This document shows positions 28,474-38,005 of a stretch of 64,000 nucleotides of DNA, one piece after another; position 1 is the first letter of the stretch; every line of letters begins with the position of its first letter. The notes under the pieces were generated by a model. It was given only the letters and a program-made list of their open reading frames with translations, ran no database searches and had not been told where the DNA came from. The stretch is from Acetobacterium woodii DSM 1030 (GTDB lineage: Bacteria; Bacillota; Clostridia; Eubacteriales; Eubacteriaceae), in the NCBI RefSeq assembly GCF_000247605.1, contig NC_016894.1:1911732-1975731 (forward strand), given 5' to 3'. The translations under genes were made by a program, and so were the position numbers.

Positions 28474-29170
28474 AACAATCAAACTATGTTCTGTGATTCT
28501 GGCAATTCTTTTTCCCTTTGTTGTTTTTGTCAGCGGAATCGAAGGAGCTGTATTTGATAAGGCTTTTTATATGAAGGAAATGGAAAAAAACCAGGTGACA
28601 AAAAATACGGGTATCTATCCTCCGGATATGGAACTGGTCGTTGATGAGATATTAAATTATTTAAAGGGCGATCGGGCAGATTTTGATATTCAAGCTCGTT
28701 TAGCACCAGAAGATGCAAAAAATGTTATTGAGAGCGTGTCTATTTTTAATGAAAAAGAGATTACTCACATGGAGGATGTCAGAGCGTTGCTTTTGTTTTT
28801 TTTGGCTCTTCGTGATGTCACGATGGTTCTGGCATTAATTGTTTTTCTGATTCTGATGAAATACGATCCCCAAGCAATTGTGAAGTCTTTATTTTATGGA
28901 TCGATAACCTTTACCGCGATATTTGTGATTATTGGAGGTAGTTTTGTTTTTAATTTTAACAATACTTTTATCCTTTTTCATCAAATGTTTTTTGCCAATG
29001 ATTTATGGATTATGGATCCATCAACGGACCGATTGATCTGGATTGTGCCGGAGCCCTTTTTTTTCGCGATGATTAGCCGGATGGTGATGTACACACTCAT
29101 TCCGTTGGGGCTGACAACACTGGGAATGGGATTGGTGCTGTTTAACAAAAAAATAATTAATTCAAACTGA
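28466..29170 (+). CDS. TIGR01906-family (DUF1461) integral membrane protein
   Basis: A protein of about 234 residues with four predicted membrane segments: an N-terminal one (CSVILAILFPFVVFV), one near 120-140, one near 150-170 and one close to the C-terminus. A loop of about 90 residues between the first and second segments should face outside. I chose the TTG at 28466, seven bases after GGAGG and overlapping the rimI stop; the frame is open further upstream but only inside rimI. The function is unknown. It matches the conserved lactococcal/clostridial TIGR01906 family and is placed within the t6A operon here. Confidence 0.82.
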   Translation: MDKTIKLCSVILAILFPFVVFVSGIEGAVFDKAFYMKEMEKNQVTKNTGIYPPDMELVVDEILNYLKGDRADFDIQARLAPEDAKNVIESVSIFNEKEITHMEDVRALLLFFLALRDVTMVLALIVFLILMKYDPQAIVKSLFYGSITFTAIFVIIGGSFVFNFNNTFILFHQMFFANDLWIMDPSTDRLIWIVPEPFFFAMISRMVMYTLIPLGLTTLGMGLVLFNKKIINSN

Positions 29171-29225
29171 ATAATCAACAAAATAAAAACATGATAAATA
29201 AATAGTAATTTTAATCGAGGTAAAA

Positions 29226-30239
29226 ATGAAAATTCTTAGCATTGAGACATCCTGTGACGAGACCGCAGTTGCCATTGTGGAAAATGGTCGAAAAATATTA
29301 ACGAACCGTATTTATTCTCAAATTGATATCCATCAGAAATATGGCGGGGTTGTCCCCGAAATAGCATCACGAAATCACATCGTCAAACTACCTTATATCA
29401 TCGACGAAGCCCTTGCCGAAAGCCAGTTGACATTAGCAGATATTGACGCAATTGGGGTGACGAACGGCCCCGGTTTAGTGGGAGCACTTCTGATTGGTCT
29501 ATCAACGGCAAAAGCAATGGCTTACAGTTTGGGAAAACCACTTATCGGAGTCCATCATATTGAAGGTCATATCGCTGCCAATTTTTTGCAATACCCGGAC
29601 TTAGAACCGCCGTTTTTAACACTGGTGGTTTCGGGCGGACATAGCCATTTGGTTTTAGTTGAGGATTTCCAAACGTTCAAGGTATTGGGTAGAACCATCG
29701 ATGACGCAGCCGGCGAGGCTTTTGACAAGATTTCGCGGGTATTAGGTCTGGGATACCCCGGCGGTCCGGCGATTGATTTGGCAGCTCAAAATGGTAATCC
29801 TGCGGCGATAGCTTTTCCGCGAGTGATGTTAGATAAAAACAAGTTTGATTTTAGTTTTAGCGGATTAAAGTCAGCCGTTTTGAATTATATTAATGGGAAA
29901 AAAATGAAAAACGAAGCGATTGATCCGAATGACGTAGCGGCTTCTTTTCAGATGGCCGTCGTTGAAGTGTTGGTCAGAAAAACAATCGCCTGTGCTGAAA
30001 AGATAAAAATAAAAACCCTTTGTATGGCAGGTGGTGTGTCATGCAATAGTCTTTTACGAAAAATGATGACCGTAGCAGCTGAAGAAGCCGGGATAACATT
30101 ATGTTACCCGGATCCGATTCTTTGTACCGATAATGCGGCAATGATCGGATCAATGGCTTATTATAATTATATTAACGGCGGTGAAAGTGATCTTAGTTTA
30201 AATGGAATACCAGGGATGAAAATAGGTTATCGGCAGTGA
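29226..30239 (+). CDS. tsaD: tRNA N6-adenosine threonylcarbamoyltransferase TsaD
   Basis: The catalytic subunit of the t6A complex. The 337 residues include the N-terminal ETSCDETAVAI motif, metal ligands in HHIEGHIAANF near residues 110-120, VSGGHSHL and a C-terminal ASKHA phosphate segment. An AGGTAA ribosome-like site precedes the ATG. It is the last gene of the tsaB cluster. A weak hairpin (AGCGAA / TTCGCT, 30293-30307) lies downstream. Confidence 0.96.
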   Translation: MKILSIETSCDETAVAIVENGRKILTNRIYSQIDIHQKYGGVVPEIASRNHIVKLPYIIDEALAESQLTLADIDAIGVTNGPGLVGALLIGLSTAKAMAYSLGKPLIGVHHIEGHIAANFLQYPDLEPPFLTLVVSGGHSHLVLVEDFQTFKVLGRTIDDAAGEAFDKISRVLGLGYPGGPAIDLAAQNGNPAAIAFPRVMLDKNKFDFSFSGLKSAVLNYINGKKMKNEAIDPNDVAASFQMAVVEVLVRKTIACAEKIKIKTLCMAGGVSCNSLLRKMMTVAAEEAGITLCYPDPILCTDNAAMIGSMAYYNYINGGESDLSLNGIPGMKIGYRQ

Positions 30240-30365
30240 AGATTCCTGAAATTTATTATTTCATTTACAAAAGAGTATTCCGGTTTATATAAAGCGAATT
30301 GTTCGCTCTTTAAATATTAAAACAATCTTAAAAAAATTTAAGTTCTGTAAAAAAGGAAAAAAAAC

Positions 30366-30394
30366 TTGCAATCAAGGAACAAATCATTTAAAAT
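30366..30394 (+). promoter_or_regulatory. groESL promoter
   Basis: TTGCAA at 30366-30371, a 17-base spacer and TAAAAT at 30389-30394. The start site would fall at or inside the CIRCE element. Confidence 0.65.
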
Positions 30395-30398
30395 ACTA

Positions 30399-30425
30399 TT
30401 AGCACTCAAGATCAATGAGTGCTAA
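30399..30425 (+). promoter_or_regulatory. CIRCE operator (HrcA site)
   Basis: TTAGCACTC, a nine-base spacer and GAGTGCTAA form the exact consensus CIRCE inverted repeat 50 bases upstream of groES. HrcA repression of groESL is therefore expected; hrcA itself is not in the window. Confidence 0.97.
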
Positions 30426-30475
30426 TAAAAAAATAAAAGGTACCGAGTACCCAATATAATTATACGGAGGAAAAA

Positions 30476-30760
30476 ATGAGTTTAAGACCTTTAGGTGACA
30501 AAGTAGTTATTAAAGTTAAAGCTGAAGAAGTGATGACTTCAAGTGGAATTGTTTTGCCGGGATCAGCACAGGAAAAGCCGCAACAAGGTAAAGTTATTGC
30601 AGTTGGAACCGGCGAGATTATTGATGGTAAAAAAGTACCATTAGATGTAAAAGTAGACGATGAAGTTATTTACTCCAAATACTCAGGCAGTGAAGTTAAA
30701 ATTGGCGAAGAAGAATACTTAATTATTAAACAAGCAGATATTTTAGCAATCGTAGAATAA
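30476..30760 (+). CDS. groES: Co-chaperonin GroES
   Basis: The 94-residue lid of the GroEL chamber. It has the RPLGDKVVIK N-terminus, the mobile-loop region TSSGIVLPGSA and the C-terminal IKQADILAIVE. A GGAGG site precedes the ATG. groEL begins 30 bases downstream; both are under the CIRCE operator. Confidence 0.97.
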   Translation: MSLRPLGDKVVIKVKAEEVMTSSGIVLPGSAQEKPQQGKVIAVGTGEIIDGKKVPLDVKVDDEVIYSKYSGSEVKIGEEEYLIIKQADILAIVE

Positions 30761-30769
30761 TAAAATTAA

Positions 30770-32429
<1,660 letters not shown>

Positions 32430-32465
32430 ATTGCGCCTGCTTTAAAATTCTAATTTTATTTACAA

Positions 32466-32503
32466 AAAGGCAGTCTCGTAAGAGATTGTCTTTTTATTTA
32501 TGC
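32466..32503 (+). terminator. groESL terminator
   Basis: AAGGCAGTCTC pairs with GAGATTGTCTT (two G-T wobbles) across a GTAA loop and is followed by a T run. Confidence 0.85.
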
Positions 32504-32644
32504 ATTGTTAAATCGGTGGTATGCGATCATTACTAAAAACGTAAAATATTTTCTTTAAGCTTGTTGCTTTTAATATTAAATAGGTTTAATATTAATGTAA
32601 CATAGTTTTAACATATAGACTTGGATTAGAAACGGAGAATAGGT

Positions 32645-33295
32645 ATGCTAGATTTTAAAGAATTAACCTTAGCAATGGGGAAATTAGAAGACGAAAAAGT
32701 AGTGGAAATAATAACTGATTTTGTCAAATCGTGTCCTTCAAAACAAGAAGCATTGGAAGTTTTGAAAATTTGTCAGTTATCAATGGATATGGTTGGTAAG
32801 AGTTATGAAAAAGGTGAATATTTTGTCGCAGATTTAATTTTTGCGGGAAAATTATTAACGATGTCGATTGATATTTTAAAACCGGTATTGTGTAATCAAG
32901 AAGAATTTGTAGCCGGAAAAATCCTAATCGGAACTGTCCAGGGTGATTTACACGACATTGGAAAAAATATTTTCACAGGTCTTGCGAAAACCGTCGGTTT
33001 TGAATTGTTCGATTTAGGGATTGATGTAGCAGTTGAAACATTTGTGGAAAAAGCCAAGATCGTTAAACCAGATATTATTGGTTTAAGCGGTATTTTAACA
33101 ATGGCCATTGATTCAATGAAAGGTACCGTTGACGGCTTGAAAGAAGCCGGTATCGAGGCTAAAATAATCATTGGCGGAGTTCCGGTATCAGAAGCTACCT
33201 GTGCTTATATTGGGGCCGATGCATTCACAAATAATGCCGCCGAAGGGGTCAAAATCTGTCAGGATTGGATGCAATTGAGAGAAATTGAAAATTGA
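32645..33295 (+). CDS. Orphan methyltransferase corrinoid protein
   Basis: A 216-residue MtaC/MtbC-like corrinoid carrier: an N-terminal helical cap (1-88) and a B12-binding Rossmann domain with GTVQGDLHDIGKN, where H103 should be the lower cobalt ligand, plus LFDLGIDV and IIGGVPVSE. Such proteins accept a methyl group from a substrate-specific methyltransferase and pass it to tetrahydrofolate. No methyltransferase gene is adjacent; neighbours are groEL and a 77-residue unknown. GGAGAATAGG precedes the ATG. Its partner must lie elsewhere. Confidence 0.9.
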   Translation: MLDFKELTLAMGKLEDEKVVEIITDFVKSCPSKQEALEVLKICQLSMDMVGKSYEKGEYFVADLIFAGKLLTMSIDILKPVLCNQEEFVAGKILIGTVQGDLHDIGKNIFTGLAKTVGFELFDLGIDVAVETFVEKAKIVKPDIIGLSGILTMAIDSMKGTVDGLKEAGIEAKIIIGGVPVSEATCAYIGADAFTNNAAEGVKICQDWMQLREIEN

Positions 33296-33419
33296 AATGC
33301 TCCCGTTAAATAATTAAAAACAATAGTATCGTAAAGATATTTTAAAGAGAGCAGATTTTAAAAATAACAAATTATTAGAAGCATTTCAAATCTCATGGGA
33401 TAAGTTTATGAGTGATTTT

Positions 33420-33653
33420 TTAGTTGACATCATAGGGAATTCCGGCAAAAACGACTTCCATCTCCGGTTGTTCCAATTCAGCTAGTTTGATAATGAGCCC
33501 GTTGAGAAGCGTAATCAAGGCCTGTGCATCAGGTGAATCGTCATTAATTGGTTTGGCAGCATAAAGGGCAATCAACATCGTATTGCGAGTTGTTCCTTTA
33601 ATATCTTTAAATAGGGTGTTTAACACCCGTTTTTCATTAATCGTCAGTTCCAT
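33420..33653 (-). CDS. Small hypothetical protein, 77 residues
   Basis: I do not recognise the family. The ORF has a strong ribosome site (GGAGGT, five bases from the ATG), which supports it being real. The product is soluble and acidic-to-neutral, probably mostly helical, and begins MELTINEKRVLNTLF. It has no cysteines. It lies on the minus strand just downstream of the ABC-F gene (about 100 bases) and could be co-transcribed with it. Confidence 0.6.
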   Translation of the reverse strand: MELTINEKRVLNTLFKDIKGTTRNTMLIALYAAKPINDDSPDAQALITLLNGLIIKLAELEQPEMEVVFAGIPYDVN

Positions 33654-33756
33654 TTTTACCTCCAGAATTTTCGTTGTTTCAGCAATCGCGAAATAGCGCA
33701 GAATTGAATCTTATTGCTTAAATCGTTGTTAATAGTTTTGCGTGATTAAGTTGTCT

Positions 33757-35685
33757 TTACAATGTTTCAAGTGCCATCAGTGCTTCTTCCCATTCATCGG
33801 TGAGTTCTGATAATTGGCGTTTATGCTCTTCATAGGAAAGGTTGATTTCAGCCGCTAAAGTTGGGTTCTCATAAAAATCTGGAGCACACATGGTTTCTTC
33901 AAGGACTTTAATTTTTTGTTCCTGGGCGAGAATGACGTCTTCAATGGTTTTAACTTTTTTTCTAAAAAAACGGATTTTCGATTCTTCTTCCTTTTGCTTT
34001 TTTCGATCAAATTTTTGCTGAGTTTTGGTGATGGTTGTTTTTGCTTCTTCGGCGAGAAGCGCTTTCCGCTCAGAAGCATCAGCTTTGTGTTTTAAATAGT
34101 CATCGTAGTTACCTAAATGAATTTCCATTCCATTTTCAGAAAATTGATAGATTTTATTGGCAATTCGATTCAGAAAATAGCGATCATGGGATATGAACAG
34201 CAAGGTACCATCATATTGTGCTAACGCATTTTCCAGAATTTCTTTAGTGTCCATATCAATATGATTGGTGGGCTCATCCATAAGCAGAAAATTCGATTGG
34301 GAAATCATTAATCGCGCCAGTAGCAAACGAGCTTTTTCTCCCCCCGACAGGGTATCGATGGATTTAAAAACTTCATCTCCGATAAAAAGAAAAGCGGCAA
34401 GAATATTACGCAGTTCGCCTTCGGTTAACTTTGAGTCAACATCCCAAAGTGCTTCCAGAAGGTTTTCCTGATAGAATTTTTTTAGGTCTTGGTGTTCTTG
34501 ATCAAAATATCCAAGATGGACTTTTTGTCCAAAGCGGATGTCACCGGCATCAGCTGCTATTTTTTTTTGGAGAATCCGAAAAAGGGTCGTTTTTCCAGCG
34601 CCATTCGGACCAATGATCCCGATTTTATCGCCGCGATGAATTTCAAAACTCATGTTTTGAAAAAGGAGATGATCATTAAAAGCTTTTTTAAGACCTGTAA
34701 CCGCTAAAACATCATTCCCGCTTTTTACGCGCGGATTAAAGGTGAAATGACTGTTATGAACAGTTTCAACCTTATCAATTAATTCAATTTTGTTTAAAGC
34801 TTTTTCCCTGCTGGAAGCACGTTTTGAGCTTTTGATTGAATTATAGGCTCGAAATCGATCAATTACTTCCTGCTGGTGTTTGATCTCTTTCATTTGTTGC
34901 TGATACTGATGATTTTGCTCCATTAGGTCCTGGCGTTTTTTGACAGCATACTGAGTATAGTTTCCTAAATATTCTTTGACGTTTTTTTGATTGACTTCAA
35001 TAATAGAAGTACAAACTTTATCAATAAAGTAACGGTCATGGGAAACGATTATGAAAGTGCTGGGATAATTATTTAAATATTGTTCCAACCATTGCAAGGC
35101 ATCAATATCCAAATAATTGGTAGGTTCGTCCAGAAGCAGCAGATCGGGTTCTTGCAACAAAATCTGCCCCAGCATGGCACGGGTTTTTTCTCCTCCGCTA
35201 AGCATCGAGAAGGCTTTATTCTGATCTTCTGGTTTGAATCCTAAGCCGTTGATAACACCGCGGATTCGGCTGGAATATTCATAGCCGTTTTTATTGACAA
35301 ATTCTTCCTGAAGTTCACCAAATTCATGCACTAGTTTTTCTTGCTGATCACCGGATGTTTGAGCAATTTCTTCGCCAATTAGTTTCATTTTTGTTTCTAT
35401 ATCGATGAGCGGTTTAAAAACTGCGGTTAGCATTTCAATGAGCGTTGTATTTTCTGAGATAGCGGACTCTTGAGATAAATAACCGATGGTGAGGCCCTTT
35501 TTTTTACTGATTCGTCCATGGTCAGGGGTCAGTTCTCCGATTAATAATTTTAATAAGGTAGATTTGCCTGTTCCGTTTCGACCGACCAAGCCGATTTGCT
35601 TTTTTTCGTTGATTGAAAGACTCAACTGATTAAAGATTTCGCGGATGCCATAACTAAAAGATATATTTTCAATATTAATTAACAT
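33757..35685 (-). CDS. ABC-F family ATP-binding protein
   Basis: A soluble tandem ABC ATPase of 642 residues without membrane domains, so a ribosome-associated ABC-F protein rather than a transporter. Walker A motifs are GRNGTGKST (about residue 36) and GPNGAGKTT (about residue 360). The two signatures are LSGGEKTRAM and LSGGEKARLL, each followed by a Walker B DEPTN. A charged linker of about 80 residues joins them, and a C-terminal coiled coil follows, as in the YdiF/Uup-like subgroup. No antibiotic-resistance context is visible. It is divergent from rex. Confidence 0.93.
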   Translation of the reverse strand: MLINIENISFSYGIREIFNQLSLSINEKKQIGLVGRNGTGKSTLLKLLIGELTPDHGRISKKKGLTIGYLSQESAISENTTLIEMLTAVFKPLIDIETKMKLIGEEIAQTSGDQQEKLVHEFGELQEEFVNKNGYEYSSRIRGVINGLGFKPEDQNKAFSMLSGGEKTRAMLGQILLQEPDLLLLDEPTNYLDIDALQWLEQYLNNYPSTFIIVSHDRYFIDKVCTSIIEVNQKNVKEYLGNYTQYAVKKRQDLMEQNHQYQQQMKEIKHQQEVIDRFRAYNSIKSSKRASSREKALNKIELIDKVETVHNSHFTFNPRVKSGNDVLAVTGLKKAFNDHLLFQNMSFEIHRGDKIGIIGPNGAGKTTLFRILQKKIAADAGDIRFGQKVHLGYFDQEHQDLKKFYQENLLEALWDVDSKLTEGELRNILAAFLFIGDEVFKSIDTLSGGEKARLLLARLMISQSNFLLMDEPTNHIDMDTKEILENALAQYDGTLLFISHDRYFLNRIANKIYQFSENGMEIHLGNYDDYLKHKADASERKALLAEEAKTTITKTQQKFDRKKQKEEESKIRFFRKKVKTIEDVILAQEQKIKVLEETMCAPDFYENPTLAAEINLSYEEHKRQLSELTDEWEEALMALETL

Positions 35686-35768
35686 TATTCACCTATTTTC
35701 GCGATTGTACATTTTTAAAGTTTCTTCTACTATTGTATCAAAAAAAAGACTAAATTAAAATGAATAAT

Positions 35769-35797
35769 TTGACGTAATTGATACCTATTGATATAAT
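35769..35797 (+). promoter_or_regulatory. rex promoter
   Basis: TTGACG at 35769-35774, a 17-base spacer and TATAAT at 35792-35797, 33 bases upstream of the rex ATG. Confidence 0.8.
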
Positions 35798-35829
35798 TAA
35801 TTAATTAACCGAAGAAAGGAGAAGTTATC

Positions 35830-36459
35830 ATGCATCGCTTCTCAAAAAAAGTATCTATGACCGTCGTAAAACGGTTGCCAAAATATTACCAGTATCTAAG
35901 TGATTTACAATTAAATGATATCGAAAAAATATCATCCCGAGAATTAGCAAGTTTAATGGGACTTACAGCTTCTCAAATTCGTCAGGATTTAAATTCTTTT
36001 GGAGGTTATGGTCAGCAAGGTTATGGCTATAATGTCGGCGAATTACGGGAAGCAATCAAGGAGATTCTTGGTCTTGATAGTGAATATAATTGTATTATTA
36101 TCGGTGGTGGTAATATGGGCCATGCTATTGCAAATTATGAACGTTTTAAACGCGAGGGTGTGATCCTAAAGGGTGTATTTGATGTTAATCCACTGACTGT
36201 GGGGACTGTTATTGCTGATGTGGTCGTTAAACACATGGATGAGATTGACGAATTTATTAAGAATAACGAAATTGATATTGCCATTTTATGTGTGCCGCGA
36301 GAAGTAGGACAAATCGTAGCGACACAGATCACCGATTTGGGTGTTAAGGGAATTCTTAATTTTAGTCCGTTAGATCTGGATGTACCCAGTGACGTTGTGG
36401 TTGAAAATGTAAATATTACAGATAGTTTATTCACATTAACCTATTTATTGGGAGAATAA
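35830..36459 (+). CDS. rex: Redox-sensing transcriptional repressor Rex
   Basis: Senses the NADH/NAD+ ratio and represses fermentation and energy genes when NADH is low. The 209 residues have an N-terminal winged helix with the recognition segment SQIRQDLNSFGGYG and a Rossmann domain with IIGGGNMGHAI, which binds NAD(H). AAGGAG precedes the ATG. It is monocistronic with its own promoter and terminator. No clear Rex operator was found elsewhere in the window. Confidence 0.96.
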   Translation: MHRFSKKVSMTVVKRLPKYYQYLSDLQLNDIEKISSRELASLMGLTASQIRQDLNSFGGYGQQGYGYNVGELREAIKEILGLDSEYNCIIIGGGNMGHAIANYERFKREGVILKGVFDVNPLTVGTVIADVVVKHMDEIDEFIKNNEIDIAILCVPREVGQIVATQITDLGVKGILNFSPLDLDVPSDVVVENVNITDSLFTLTYLLGE

Positions 36460-36484
36460 ATATTTGCATTAAATTTTCGCGAAC

Positions 36485-36518
36485 AAAAAAAGCTTGAATT
36501 AAATTCAGGCTTTTTTTC
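36485..36518 (+). terminator. rex terminator
   Basis: AAAAAAGCTTGAATT pairs with ATTCAGGCTTTTTTT across a two-base gap, ending in a T7 run. The A run on the other side may also serve the convergent XRE gene. Confidence 0.85.
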
Positions 36519-36632
36519 ATACAAACTGATCGTAATCTTTACAAACAAATTAAATATTTAAAAATAAAAAAGAAACACGAATAACGCGTTTCTTCGAATT
36601 TATAACAAGTTGTATAAAAGTTTTCAATGTTT

Positions 36633-37019
36633 TTAGAGTTGTTTGCCGCTGGTGCTTTTAAAATTAATAAAATCAAGCACTTCTTGTTTGTAACTTTCCG
36701 GGAAAGAGAAGTAAGCAGAAAAAGAATCTACTTCCTCGTTGGAAAAAACGTAAGATTTTAAAAATTCTTCACAGGTCATCGGTTTGGGGTTACTTGGTAA
36801 AAGTTTTGGTTGATCTGTTCTGCATAGTAAATAATCTACAGAAACTTCGAAAAAATCAGCTATTTTAATCAGCAGTTGGTTTTCCGGTAAGTTTTTATCT
36901 TTTTCATATTTAGAGATTGAACTCTTGTTTAAATAAAATAGATTAGCGAAATTTTCCTGGGTTAATCGTTTCGAAATTCGCAACGCCTTTAATCGACTAC
37001 CAAAAGTATTATTTTCCAT
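36633..37019 (-). CDS. XRE-family transcriptional regulator
   Basis: A 128-residue protein with an N-terminal Cro/C1-type helix-turn-helix (LTQENFANLFYLNKSSISKY, about residues 20-39) and the usual VDYLLCRTDQP end of the DNA-binding domain near residue 70. The C-terminal 55 residues are unrecognised. I use the ATG at 37019, preceded by AAGGTG; the frame extends upstream to 37103 but that region contains the promoter. Targets are unknown. Confidence 0.88.
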   Translation of the reverse strand: MENNTFGSRLKALRISKRLTQENFANLFYLNKSSISKYEKDKNLPENQLLIKIADFFEVSVDYLLCRTDQPKLLPSNPKPMTCEEFLKSYVFSNEEVDSFSAYFSFPESYKQEVLDFINFKSTSGKQL

Positions 37020-37075
37020 TTTTTCACCTTCTTTCAGATTAGAATTGTTGGCGCAAATGCACTGCCTACTGTTTA

Positions 37076-37103
37076 AGTATAACATATCTTTAACATTTGT
37101 CAA
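37076..37103 (-). promoter_or_regulatory. XRE regulator promoter
   Basis: On the minus strand, TTGACA (37103-37098), a 16-base spacer and TATACT (37081-37076). Confidence 0.75.
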
Positions 37104-37148
37104 TAATCATGGTTGAATTTAAGTAAAATATTAGAAAGTGATAACGCA

Positions 37149-37979
37149 TTAAAAAGGCGCTCTTGCAATTTTTAAAAGCCGCAGGCATTCCGCGTATTTG
37201 ATTTTTTCTGGAGCTGTTTCGGTGGCTGGAAAAGGGGCATCCAGCGATTGACTATTTACAGCATCATTGGTTAAAGTGTCAAATAAAGCATTAAAATCTG
37301 TGCCTTCTGTTGGATCAGTTGACTTATGCTTTGATTTTCCGTCTTCGATTATGGTTTCGTCATAACTAAGGTTGATCAGGGTAGGACCATTAAAAGTCGC
37401 TTGTAGAACGCCTTGATATCCTTCGGGGTCAATCGGGGTAGTAATGGTATAAGTATCAAAGGTATCAATTTTTACTGTTTCATGATCACCTTTTTTTGCT
37501 TGCTCTAAAATTGCTTTTGATAGTTTAACAAAACGGTCGGATGTTTGAGTCGCCCCAGAGACGGAATTAGTTTCATCTGGATTTTGAGAAAGAAGAAGTC
37601 CGTTATAAAGCCGCAAATAAAGTGCATTAAGGTTGGCAATACTCAAATCTTCCCAGGTGAGATCGGCGCCTTCCTGGGTAATTCGATCGATTTTATTTTG
37701 CGAAATTTCTTTAAAATTCACTTGTGTAAGGATACCGTTTTTTATTAATATGTTTAATTGTTGAACATAACCGCGCGAATCGTAATAACTTGTTGTTGCA
37801 GAATATTGTCCATCCATCAGCGATGTTGTATTTTCAGTGGGTAGAATTGAACCGGTTACAGGATCATTTATCAGTTCTTTTTCCACACATCCGCTCAAGA
37901 TCAAGGTTAACAAACCGTAGGTAAGTAGAACCACCGCAAATACGAAATGCTTGCGTGGTTTTAATTTTTTATGTAACAT
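37149..37979 (-). CDS. FMN-binding-domain-type lipoprotein
   Basis: A 276-residue exported lipoprotein: a basic N-terminus, a hydrophobic stretch and the lipobox LSGC with the lipidated Cys at 31. The mature part starts with a region like FMN-binding domains (GQYSATTSYYDSRGYVQQL) and has SVSGATQTSDRF near residue 140, the segment where related proteins attach FMN through Thr/Ser. A second, less clear repeat follows (YTITTPIDPEGYQG). The role may be in extracytoplasmic electron transfer (inference). It ends 45 bases from the XRE gene's stop side and may be regulated with it. Confidence 0.78.
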   Translation of the reverse strand: MLHKKLKPRKHFVFAVVLLTYGLLTLILSGCVEKELINDPVTGSILPTENTTSLMDGQYSATTSYYDSRGYVQQLNILIKNGILTQVNFKEISQNKIDRITQEGADLTWEDLSIANLNALYLRLYNGLLLSQNPDETNSVSGATQTSDRFVKLSKAILEQAKKGDHETVKIDTFDTYTITTPIDPEGYQGVLQATFNGPTLINLSYDETIIEDGKSKHKSTDPTEGTDFNALFDTLTNDAVNSQSLDAPFPATETAPEKIKYAECLRLLKIARAPF

Positions 37980-38005
37980 ATTTTCACCAATTTATAAATT
38001 TTATT

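Noticed and set aside
36633-37103. XRE regulator starting at 37103
   Set aside because: The extra 28 codons contain the TTGACA/TATACT promoter, and the ATG at 37019 has a good ribosome site.
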